6,400 nt of DNA, taken from assembly GCA_030150965.1 (NCBI GenBank), contig JASLEW010000577.1, positions 1-6,400 of the forward strand, read 5' to 3'. The notes below the pieces were generated by a model. The model did no database searches, had not been told where the DNA came from, and was given only the letters and a program-made list of their open reading frames with translations. The position numbers and the translations under genes are program-made. Source of the DNA: Thermoanaerobaculia bacterium. Its GTDB lineage: Bacteria; Acidobacteriota; Thermoanaerobaculia; Multivoradales; UBA5704. This document shows, piece by piece, positions 1-6,303 of the stretch (within the stretch, counting starts at the first letter, position 1; each line of letters opens with the position of its first letter).

Positions 1-258
1 GCGGCCGGCGAGGTCGACGAGCGGCAGGACGCGGCGCCGCGGCGGCGCCACCTCCTGCACCGGCTCCGCCTCGCGCAGCACGAAGGTGGTGCGCAGGACC
101 GCGTGCCGCCGCACGATCGCGGCCAGCGCCCCGGCGAGCGCCGTGGCGTCGAGCGCGCCCTGGAGGCGCAGCGTGTAGGGCATGCTGTACGAGGTGCTGC
201 CGGGCACCAGGCGGTCGAGGAACCAGAGCCGCTGCTGCGCAAAGGAGAGCGGCACCCG
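1..258 (-). other. Second condensation domain (C2), N-terminal fragment
   Basis: Starts at about residue 1330 with VPLSFAQQRLWFLDRL (motif C1), followed by YTLRLQGALD and RHAVLRTTF (motif C2). It is cut by the window edge before the HHxxxDG active site. It shows that at least one further extension or terminal condensation module follows in the same protein. The LCL or DCL type cannot be told from this fragment. No epimerisation domain precedes it, which is consistent with an achiral or L residue on the PCP. Confidence 0.92.
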
Positions 259-3200
259 CCCGGCCGCGGTGGCCGCCGGGGTGCCGCGCCCGAGCGGCGG
301 CACCGCCGCGGCGGCGGTGTCCCCCAGACGCTGCAGCACCAGGCGCGCGAGCTGCGCCACGGTCGGCGCCTCGAAGAGCGCGCGCACCGGCAGCTCGACC
401 TGGAAGACGTCGCGGATGCGCGACTGCACCTGCATGGCGAGCAGCGAGTGGCCGCCGGCGGCAAAGAAGTCGTCGTCGCGGCCGATCCGCGGCACGCCCA
501 GCACCTGGCACCAGATCTCCGCCACCAGCTCCTCGCCCGCCGAGCGCGCCGCGCCGTCCGCCGCGCTCCCGGGTGGCGGCGCGCCCGCTCCGGCAGGCGC
601 CCAGCGGGCCAGCGCCGCGCGGTCGAGCTTGCCGTTCGGGGTGCGCGGCAGCGCCGCCAGGGGCACGACGAACCGCGGCACCATGTACTCGGGCAGCCGG
701 CCGCGCAGCGCGGCCTGGATCCCGGCCGCCCCGTCCCAGCCCACGACGGCGGCCGGGGGTGGCGGCAAGGAGCTGCCGGCGATGGCGCCCGATGGACCGC
801 CGCCGCTGGCGCCGCCCAAGGAGTTTCCGCTTGCGACGCCGCCCGAATGACCACCGCTTGCGACGCCGCCCGATAGACTGCCGCTTGCAGCCCCGCCCGA
901 TAGACTGCTGTTTGCAGCGCTGCCCGAGAGACTGCCGCCCGGGGCACCTCCCAGGGGGCTCGCGGCGCCATCCAAGGGATTGCTGCTCCCGTTGACGGCG
1001 GCCGGCTGGTGGGCCGGCGCCGCCGGCACCACGAAGGCCACCAGCCGGGCCTCGCCGCCGGCCGGCTGCTGCAGGGCCGCGGCCGCCTCGGCCACGCCGG
1101 GGGCGGCGGCGAGCGCGGCCTCGATCTCGCCCAGCTCGATGCGGAAGCCGCGCAGCTTGATCTGCTGATCCACCCTGCCGAGGAACTCCAGCCGGCCGCC
1201 GCTGCGCCAGCGCGCCAGGTCGCCGACGCGGTAGAGGCGCGCACCCGGCTCGCCGTCCGGGCGGGCGAACGGGTCGGGCAGGAAGCGCTCGGCGGTGAGG
1301 CCGGCGCGGCGGTGATAGCCGCGGGCGAGCCCCGCGCCGCCGATGTACACCTCGCCCGCCACCCCGAGCGGCACCGGCCGCATGGCGGCGTCGAGCAGGT
1401 GGAGGCGTGCGCCGGCGATCGGCGGCCCCAGGGGCACGGGGACCTCGCCGGCCCCCACCCGGCCGGCGGCCGACCAGATGGTGGTCTCGGTCGGGCCGTA
1501 GAGGTTCCACAGCTCCCGGCCGTGGCCGGCCAGCTCCGCCGCCAGGTCCGGCGGCAACGCCTCGCCGCCGCACCACACCGCGAGCCGCCGCCAGTCCCGC
1601 CGATCATCGAGGCCGCTCGCCAGCAGCAGGCGCCAGGTGGCCGGCGTCGCCTGGAGGCAGGTGGTCCGGCTCTCGGCCAGCCGCCGCGCCAGCGCCTCGC
1701 CGTCGCGCACCGTCCCCTCGCCGGCCAGCACCAGCCGCGCGCCGGTCAGGAGCGGCAGGAAGATCTCCAGCACCGAGATGTCGAAGGAGAAGGTGGTGAC
1801 CGCGCAGAGCCGGTCTCCGGCGGTGAGGCCCGGGCGCTCGGCGAGGGCGCTGAGGACGGCGCACACCGCCCGGTGAGGCACCATGACTCCCTTGGGCCGC
1901 CCGGTCGAGCCCGAGGTGTAGAGCACGTAAGCGAGGCTCTCGGGTGGCACCGGGGCCAGGCCCGCGGCGCCGCGCGGCAGGAGGGAGCCGCGGCCCAGGA
2001 GCACGGGACGCAGATCGAGACCGCCGAGCTTCTCGCGCCAGGCGGCGTGGAGCGCGGGCTCGGTGACCAGCCAGCGCGCCCCGGCGTCGGCCAGCACCAG
2101 CCTCACTCTCTCCTCGGGGTACTCAGGATCGAGCGGCAGATAGGCGCCGCCGGCCGCCAGGACGCCGAGCATCGCGGCCACCGCCGCGGCCGAGCGGCGG
2201 ACCAGGAGCGCCACCACGCGATCGGTGGCCACCCCCGCCGCCCGCAGCTCGGCGGCCAGCGCGGCGGCCGCGGCGAGGAGCCCGGCGTAGGTGAGCGTGG
2301 CATCCTCTCCATCCACCGCCACCGCGTCCGGCGTCCGCGCGGCGCGCTCGGCCACCAGGTGATGCAGGCCGCGGAGCCCGCCGCCGGCCGGGTGCAGCGG
2401 TCCGCCGTCGCTCCACTCCAGCTCCACCTGCTGGCGCTCGGCCGGCGACAGCAGGGCGAGCGCCGGCAGCGGCCGGTCGATGTGCTCCAGGGCGTCGGTG
2501 GCGAGGGTCAGGAAGGCCCGGGCGAACCGCGCCGCGGTCGCCGCGTCGAACAGCTCCGAGTTGTGCTCGAGGACCGCGTCGAAGCCGCCGGCGCGCTCCG
2601 AGACCGCCAGCGTCACGTCGAACTTGGAGCTCTCGCCGTCGAACTTGTAGGGAAGCTGCTCGACGCCCGGCAGCGCGGGCACGTCGAGCAATCCCGGATT
2701 GAGGTAGAGGAAGGTGAGCTGGGTGAGCGGCATGCGGCCCAGGTCGCGCGCCGGATGGACCATCTCGACCACCTGGCCGAAGGGCACCTCGCGGTGCGAA
2801 AAGGCGCCGACCACCGTCGTGCGGACGCGGCGCAACGCCTCGCGGACATCGAGGCCGGGGGGCGCGTGGAGGCCAGAGGAGCCGGGAGGGCCGAGGAAGC
2901 CGGGAGGGCCAGAGGAGCAGGGAGGGCCGGGGGAGCCGGGGGAGCCGGGAGAACCGGCAAGGCCGGGGGCGCCCGCGGGGCCGCCCGCGCTGGCACGACC
3001 GGCCGGAGCAGCCGGAGCAGCCGGAGCGGCTGGAGCAGCCGGAGCAGCCGGAGCGGCAGGAGCTGCTGGAGCGGCAGAAGCAGCCGGAGCAGCCGGAGCG
3101 GCCGGAGCGGCCGACAGGTCGGTGTAGAGCGCGAGCTGGTTGAGGAAGAAGCCGAGCAGGGGCTCCAGGTCCGGGTGCTCGCGCAGCGCCAGGGGCGAGC

Positions 3201-4245
3201 CGATCACCACCCGCTCCTGGCCGGCGAGCCGCATCACCAGGACCTTGAAGAGGGTCAGGAAGAGGATGAACAGGGTGACGCCCTCGCGCCGCGCCGCCTG
3301 CCGCGCCAGGGCCGCCAGGGGAGAGGGCAGCGCGAGGTAGTGGCGGCGGCCCTCGCCCCGCTGCCAGGACGGCCGCGGGTGGTCGAGCGGCAGCTCGGTG
3401 ACCTGCGGCGCGCCCTCGAGGTGCCGGCGCCAGTAGGCGAGCTGCTCCCCCAGCTCCTGGCCGCCCAGGCGCCGCCGCTGCCAGATCGCATAGTCGGCGT
3501 ACTGCACGGCGAGCGCCGGCAGCCGCGCGGGCTCGCCGGTGAGCGCCGCCCGGTAGAGCAGCGTGATCTCGCGCTGGAGCGAGTGGAACGACACCCAATC
3601 GATGATGATGTGGTGAAAGGAGTAGACCAGGATCTGCTCGCCGCCGGTCAGCCGCACCAGGCCGACGCGCAGCAGCGGCAGGCGGTCGAGCGCGAACGGC
3701 GCCTTGAGCAGGCGGGTGACCGCGCGGTCGGCCGCGGCGGCGCGGACGGCGGCGGGCAGGCCGCGCAGGTCGATCTCCGCGGGGCCGGGAGCGAACGGCG
3801 GCTCGACCACCTGGACCGCCTGGCCGCCGGCGAGGACGAAGCGGGTGCGCAGCGCCTCGTGGCGCCGCAGGACCGCCGCCAGAGCGTGGCCCAACCTCCC
3901 GGCGTCGAGCGTGCCGCGGTACCGGATGGCGGTGTAGATGTTGTAGAACGGGCTCGCCGGATTGAGGCTGTGGATGAAATAGATCCGCTCCTGGTCGATC
4001 GACAGCGGGCAGGGGTCGCCCTCCCGCCGCCGCGGGACCGGCGGCAACGCTTCCCGGGCGGGCGGCGGGCCGGCCACGATGGCGCCGGTCGCAGAGGGGG
4101 CGGGCGGCGCCGCGGCGCCAGGCGCCGCATCCACCGGCGCTTCGTCCACCGGCGCCAGGTCGAGCTTGAGGCGCCGCGCGCGCAACGCCAGCAGCTCGCG
4201 TTGCGCCGGCGACAGCGACGCCAGGCGCGCCGCGAGGTCGGTCAT
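1..4245 (-). CDS. Nonribosomal peptide synthetase, module C-A-PCP followed by a second C domain, 3' end missing
   Basis: This NRPS extends the polyketide chain from the upstream PKS by one amino acid, probably glycine. The frame is open for 1415 codons from the ATG at 4245-4243 to the left edge; I read it codon by codon without meeting a stop. The start is chosen from the ATGA overlap, an AGGGTG ribosome-binding site 7 bases upstream, and the typical NRPS N-terminus MTDLAARLASLSPAQRELL. Order by residue: N-terminal helix 1-29, Ala/Pro linker about 31-75, C1 about 78-600, A about 620-1215, PCP about 1230-1295, C2 from about 1330 to the edge. Core motifs of every domain are present. Oddities are an 86-residue low-complexity insert in C1 (379-464) and a 72-residue Gly/Ser repeat in A (1083-1154). 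Both are in frame and the motifs on each side are intact, so this reads as an expressed gene, not a decaying one. No thioesterase or other release domain is in view. Confidence 0.95.
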   Translation of the reverse strand, partial: MTDLAARLASLSPAQRELLALRARRLKLDLAPVDEAPVDAAPGAAAPPAPSATGAIVAGPPPAREALPPVPRRREGDPCPLSIDQERIYFIHSLNPASPFYNIYTAIRYRGTLDAGRLGHALAAVLRRHEALRTRFVLAGGQAVQVVEPPFAPGPAEIDLRGLPAAVRAAAADRAVTRLLKAPFALDRLPLLRVGLVRLTGGEQILVYSFHHIIIDWVSFHSLQREITLLYRAALTGEPARLPALAVQYADYAIWQRRRLGGQELGEQLAYWRRHLEGAPQVTELPLDHPRPSWQRGEGRRHYLALPSPLAALARQAARREGVTLFILFLTLFKVLVMRLAGQERVVIGSPLALREHPDLEPLLGFFLNQLALYTDLSAAPAAPAAPAASAAPAAPAAPAAPAAPAAPAAPAAPAGRASAGGPAGAPGLAGSPGSPGSPGPPCSSGPPGFLGPPGSSGLHAPPGLDVREALRRVRTTVVGAFSHREVPFGQVVEMVHPARDLGRMPLTQLTFLYLNPGLLDVPALPGVEQLPYKFDGESSKFDVTLAVSERAGGFDAVLEHNSELFDAATAARFARAFLTLATDALEHIDRPLPALALLSPAERQQVELEWSDGGPLHPAGGGLRGLHHLVAERAARTPDAVAVDGEDATLTYAGLLAAAAALAAELRAAGVATDRVVALLVRRSAAAVAAMLGVLAAGGAYLPLDPEYPEERVRLVLADAGARWLVTEPALHAAWREKLGGLDLRPVLLGRGSLLPRGAAGLAPVPPESLAYVLYTSGSTGRPKGVMVPHRAVCAVLSALAERPGLTAGDRLCAVTTFSFDISVLEIFLPLLTGARLVLAGEGTVRDGEALARRLAESRTTCLQATPATWRLLLASGLDDRRDWRRLAVWCGGEALPPDLAAELAGHGRELWNLYGPTETTIWSAAGRVGAGEVPVPLGPPIAGARLHLLDAAMRPVPLGVAGEVYIGGAGLARGYHRRAGLTAERFLPDPFARPDGEPGARLYRVGDLARWRSGGRLEFLGRVDQQIKLRGFRIELGEIEAALAAAPGVAEAAAALQQPAGGEARLVAFVVPAAPAHQPAAVNGSSNPLDGAASPLGGAPGGSLSGSAANSSLSGGAASGSLSGGVASGGHSGGVASGNSLGGASGGGPSGAIAGSSLPPPPAAVVGWDGAAGIQAALRGRLPEYMVPRFVVPLAALPRTPNGKLDRAALARWAPAGAGAPPPGSAADGAARSAGEELVAEIWCQVLGVPRIGRDDDFFAAGGHSLLAMQVQSRIRDVFQVELPVRALFEAPTVAQLARLVLQRLGDTAAAAVPPLGRGTPAATAAGRVPLSFAQQRLWFLDRLVPGSTSYSMPYTLRLQGALDATALAGALAAIVRRHAVLRTTFVLREAEPVQEVAPPRRRVLPLVDLAGR
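361..558 (-). other. Peptidyl carrier protein domain
   Basis: Residues about 1230-1295 of the NRPS, reached through an Ala/Gly/Pro linker after A10. The phosphopantetheine site is Ser1267 (codon at 447-445) in DDDFFAAGGHSLLAMQV, the canonical PCP motif. Helix III reads LPVRALFEAPTVAQLARLV. The domain looks fully functional and carries the amino acid activated by the adjoining A domain. Confidence 0.95.
601..2388 (-). other. Adenylation domain, glycine-like specificity code
   Basis: Activates an amino acid as aminoacyl-AMP and loads it on the following PCP. Motifs: A1 LTYAGL (651-656), A2 LAAGGAYLPLDP (696-707), A3 YTSGSTGRPKGV (776-787), A4 FDIS (821-824), A5 NLYGPTE (914-920), A6 GEVYIGGAGLARGY (964-977), A7 YRVGDLARW (1005-1013), A8 GRVDQQIKLRGFRIELGEIE (1023-1042), A9 LPEYMVP (1184-1190), A10 NGKLDR with Lys1206. 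Aligning by eye to GrsA, the ten pocket residues are D822, I823, L826, Q865, V890, C892, L915, I923, W924 and K1206, i.e. DILQVCLIWK. The glycine code I remember is DILQLGLIWK, so 8 of 10 agree. A Gly/Ser-rich 9-residue repeat interrupts the stretch between A8 and A9. Confidence 0.9.
784..999 (-). repeat. 27-bp tandem repeat encoding a 9-residue Gly/Ser repeat in the A domain
   Basis: Eight in-register 27-bp units run from 784 to 999 (unit starts 784, 811, 838, 865, 892, 919, 946, 973). The middle ones are the most alike. On the minus strand they encode nonapeptides close to [A/V]ASGxSLSGG, for example VASGGHSGG, AASGSLSGG and AANSSLSGG, covering residues 1083-1154. The segment uses codons avoided elsewhere in the gene, including two CTA leucine codons (876-874 and 903-901), and is visibly less GC-rich than its flanks. 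It sits after LVAFVVP and before A9 LPEYMVP. It is a tandem array without spacers, not a CRISPR. Confidence 0.9.
2854..2985 (-). repeat. Collagen-like Gly-X-Y tract in C1, 18-bp DNA repeat
   Basis: Residues 422-466 of the NRPS read as fifteen consecutive triplets, thirteen of which begin with Gly. They include GPA, GAP, GLA, three GSP, three GPP, GFL, GSS, GLH and GLD; the exceptions are CSS and APP. Pro is frequent in the X and Y positions, as in bacterial collagen-like proteins. The DNA at 2881-2952 is four imperfect 18-bp units (starts 2881, 2899, 2917, 2935). The tract is linked to the preceding Ala-Ala-Pro array by GRASAG (416-421) and ends where motif C6 context (DVREALRRVR) resumes. 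Confidence 0.88.
3001..3111 (-). repeat. (Ala-Ala-Pro)n tract in C1, 9-bp DNA repeat
   Basis: Residues 379-415 of the NRPS are twelve Ala-Ala-Pro-type triplets (one is Ala-Ala-Ser) plus one Ala. The DNA is a slightly diverged array of CCGGAGC/AGC units on the + strand. The tract begins directly after the conserved TDLS of motif C5. All units are multiples of three bases, so length changes would keep the frame. Third-position variants (GGC/AGC, CGG/TGG/AGG) show it is not a freshly homogenised array. Confidence 0.9.
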
Positions 4246-4340
4246 CCGCCGGCACCCTGCTCGACCCGCAGCAGGCGCTCGGCCTCGGCGTCCGAGACCG
4301 CCTCGACCTCGGCAAGCAGCCGCGCCAGATCCTCCGCGGC
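4242..4340 (-). other. C-terminal docking tail of the PKS
   Basis: The last 32 residues after a Gly/Ala/Pro linker contain EDLARLLAEVEAVSDAEAERLL. It resembles short C-terminal tails of the form 'LLAEVExLSDEEAxxLL' found at the ends of many myxobacterial and cyanobacterial PKS/NRPS subunits. I infer that it recognises the N-terminal helix of the NRPS encoded immediately downstream. Pairing is an inference from adjacency and sequence style. Confidence 0.6.
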
Positions 4341-6303
4341 GCCCCTGCCGGACGTGGGCCCGCCGGCGGGCGCCCTGCCGCCTCCCGCGGCCGCGCTCTG
4401 CCGCCGGTCGATGCCCAGCGCCAACTCGGCGACGGTCGGTGCCTCGAAGAAAGCGCCGATCGGCAGGTCCACCGCCAGGCGCGTGCGGATGCGGGTGAGG
4501 ATCTGGATGGCCAGGAGCGAGCTGCCGTCGAGCTCGAAGAAGCTGTCGTTGACGCCGACCGGGAAGCCGAAGGCGTCCTCCCAGAGCGCGCACAGCTCCG
4601 CCTCGGTCGGCGTGGCGGGGGCCTGGAACGGGGTCTCCAGGTCGGGCCGCGGATGGCGGGCGGCGGCGGGAGCCGTGCCGCCGAGCGCCGCGAGGCTGCC
4701 GCCGTGCGACGTCTCCAGCCCGGCGAGCACCGCCGGCAGGCGGCGGCCGGCCACCAGCACCCGCGGCAGGCCGCTGCCGACGGCGCGCTCGAAGAGCCCG
4801 GCCATCTCGCCGCCGGTGATGCCGAAGGTCTCGCGCGTCTCCGCCAGCAGACGCCGCACCTCGGTCGCGAGGCCGGCGGCGGTGTCCGGCTCGGGCACCT
4901 CCCAGTGGAACGGATCCCAGGCGAGGCTCACCACCGGCAGGGTGCCCGCGGCGTGGAGCTGAGCGGCCAGGGCATCGACGAAGGCGCTGCCGGCGGCGGC
5001 CGCCACCTGTCCGATGCCGCCGAGCAACCCGGCGGTGGACGAGAGCAGGGCCAGGAAATCGATGCCGGGGGCAGCCACCTCCGCCACCGCCGCCACCAGA
5101 GCGCGCGTGGCCGCGACGGCCGGGGAGAGCACCGCCTCCAGCCCCTCCCGGCCGGCGAAGGCGATCAGGCCGGGGGTGGGTGCCGCGGCATGGTGGATGA
5201 CGCCGTGGAGCTCACCGTGGCGGTCCAGCGCCCGGCGCACGGCGGCGGCCGGAGCGCCGGGGTCGGCGGGGTCGGCCGGCACGACGAGCAGATCGCCGGC
5301 CCGCTCGGCAAGCCGCTCGACGCGGCCGGCGAGGGCCGGCGGCAACGCCTGCGGCACGAGCAGCACGAGCCGGGCCGCGAGGGAGGCGGCGAGGTGCTCG
5401 GCGAGGCACACGGCGCTCGGGGCGCTGCAGCCGCCGATCAGGTAGACGCCGCCGCGCCGCAGCCGCGGCCGCTCGGCAGGCCCGATCCGCCGCGCTTCGA
5501 GCGTCGGCAGCCAGCGGTAGCGTCCACGATGGGCGACGACGGCGGGCGCCGGCGCGCCCGGCGCGACGGCGGCGGAGACCTCGGCGATCAGCTCGGCGGC
5601 GAGGCCGGCGAGCCGGTCGGGGGTGGCCGGCGCCGGCAGCTCGACGTCGATGGCGCGGCAGGTGACCTCCGGCACCTCCTGCGCGATGACCCGGCAGGCG
5701 CCCAGGAGCAGCGCGCCGTGGGGACAGAGCGCCTCGAGGCCGGTCACCTCCTGCACCTGGTCGGTGACCACCGCCAGGGTCACCGGCACCCCGGGCGGGC
5801 GCTCCCCCAACGCCTGGGCGAGATGGAGGAGGCTGAAGAAAGGGGCGGCCGGGTCCGGCAGGGCGCGCTCGACCGCCGGAGCGGCCCCGGGAGAGGTGGG
5901 AGCCGCGGGAGCGGCGGCCGCGGGAGAGGTTTCAAGGACCGCGACCACCGGCGGGGTGACGGAGAAGGCCACCGCCGGAAACGCCGCGGGAGCCGCGGGT
6001 GGGACGTCGCCTGCCGCGATGCTCCACAGGTGGACGATCCGCCCGGGCAGCCCGCCGTTCCGTCCCAGGTGGCGGAGCAGGCTGCCATGGTCCTCGCGCC
6101 GGCCGGCGGCGATCCGGAAGGGTCCCCCAGGGGCGGCCGGCGCCTGGAAGCGGTCTCCCGGCACCACCCGCACGACCTCCTGGCCGCCCTGTTCAAGGCG
6201 GCGCGCCATGGCCTCGCCCAGGCCCCACGGATCGAGGAAGAGGAGCCAGGGGCCCGAGGCGTCCGGCGGCGCCGGCGGCGCGCCGTTCGCAGGCGCGGCG
6301 GCA
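4242..6303 (-). CDS. Modular polyketide synthase, C-terminal part (inactive KR - ACP - docking tail), 5' end missing
   Basis: This is the 3' portion of a type I modular PKS that carries the growing chain to the NRPS encoded next. The frame has no stop from the TGA at 4244-4242 up to the right edge. The first ATG (6209) is not the real start: the codons before it (6254-6210) read GPWLLFLDPWGLGEA, which is the usual opening of a KR structural subdomain. Counting from that internal Met, the order is KR structural half (to about 250, including RIVHLWS 57-63 and FFSLLHLAQAL 124-134), KR catalytic half (about 253-500), ACP (about 533-600, phosphopantetheine Ser564) and a docking helix (about 624-648). 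KS, AT and any other domains lie outside the window. I stop the feature at 6303 because everything beyond is a reverse-complement copy of 6160-6256; the frame stays formally open to 6400. The 3' end overlaps the next start by ATGA. Family assignment is secure; product and substrate are unknown. Confidence 0.93.
4253..4258 (-). promoter_or_regulatory. Ribosome-binding site and ATGA coupling for the NRPS start
   Basis: On the minus strand, AGGGTG lies 7 bases upstream of the ATG at 4245-4243. That ATG shares bases with the PKS stop (ATGA, 4245-4242). The site sits inside the last PKS codons, so translation of the NRPS is probably coupled to that of the PKS on one transcript. This arrangement decides the NRPS start. 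Confidence 0.6.
4410..4613 (-). other. Acyl carrier protein domain of the PKS
   Basis: Residues about 533-600 counted from the Met at 6209. The 4'-phosphopantetheine attachment site is Ser564 (codon at 4520-4518) in DSFFELDGSSLLAIQ, a variant of the common FFELGGxSLLA motif with Asp for the first Gly. Helix III is the standard LPIGAFFEAPTVAELA. This ACP holds the polyketide chain that the first condensation domain of the next protein should accept. The motif is intact, so the carrier should be functional once phosphopantetheinylated. Confidence 0.92.
4710..5453 (-). other. Degenerate ketoreductase catalytic domain of the PKS
   Basis: The Rossmann-fold half of a PKS ketoreductase, residues about 253-500 counted from the internal Met at 6209. 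The fold is recognisable from LHGVIHHAAA (334-343), LLSSTAGLLGG (388-398), SAFVDALA (408-415) and the C-terminal stretch FGITGGEMAGLFERAVGSGL (462-481). The usual TGGxGxxG nucleotide motif is replaced by GGCSAPSA (259-266). The catalytic Lys of the LAPKV-type motif is Ala364 in LSPAV, the catalytic Tyr position in GQxxY is Ala404, and the Asn position is Ser408; only the Ser of SSTAG remains. By family knowledge such a domain cannot bind NADPH or reduce a ketone. I infer a structural role or a relic. Confidence 0.88.
5841..6005 (-). repeat. Ala/Pro-rich expanded segment inside the KR structural half
   Basis: Residues 69-123 of the PKS (from the Met at 6209) are a degenerate Ala/Pro/Val-rich stretch. 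They lie between the conserved HLWS strand (60-63) and FFSLLHLAQAL (124-134). In most KR structural subdomains I know, these two elements are separated by a much shorter loop. On the + strand the core shows loosely repeated GGGAG-type purine runs at about 5876-5935, which suggests growth by slippage. No catalytic role is expected. Confidence 0.55.

Larger units (their letters stand above)
2446..4014 (-). other. First condensation domain (C1) of the NRPS, with internal insert
   Basis: C1 should form the amide bond between the ACP-bound polyketide and the PCP-bound amino acid. Motifs in order: C1 LSIDQERIYFIHSL (81-94), C2 RHEALRTRF (128-136), C3 HHIIIDW (211-217), C4 YADYAIWQ (249-256), C5 VIGSPLALREH followed by LGFFLNQLALYTDLS (about 347-378), C6 SHREVPF (483-489) and C7 RDLGRMPLTQ (500-509). 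The catalytic second His (212) and Asp216 are present, but the Gly usually following the Asp is Trp217. Between C5 and C6, where a handful of residues is normal, there are 86 low-complexity residues (379-464). Its position after a PKS ACP fits a hybrid-type C domain taking an acyl donor. Confidence 0.92.

Noticed and set aside
784..999. 27-bp repeats as a CRISPR array.
   Set aside because: Units are directly adjacent with no unique spacers, diverge from one another, and are in frame within an adenylation domain.
2854..3111. Low-complexity stretch in C1 as a frameshift or pseudogene scar.
   Set aside because: The codon register is continuous through the array and motifs C5 and C6 resume in the same frame on either side.
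2123..4315. 730-codon minus-strand frame overlapping the NRPS in another register.
   Set aside because: The translation is an Arg/Ala/Pro-rich shadow without motifs. The NRPS frame from 4245 contains every C, A and PCP core motif in order.
1009..4962. Very long + strand open frame (about 1317 codons) opposite the NRPS and PKS genes.
   Set aside because: It is the exact antisense codon register of the NRPS. It is open because that gene hardly ever uses TTA, CTA or TCA codons. Its translation is Arg/Gln/Glu/Gly-rich with no domain, and it runs across two real genes; the only TAG codons in this register (874 and 901) fall opposite the CTA leucines of the 27-bp repeat.
6207..6209. ATG at 6209 as the real start of the PKS gene.
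   Set aside because: Codons upstream continue the same conserved KR opening (WLLFLDPWGLGEA). A start here would cut through the first strand and helix of the subdomain, and no ribosome-binding site is seen.
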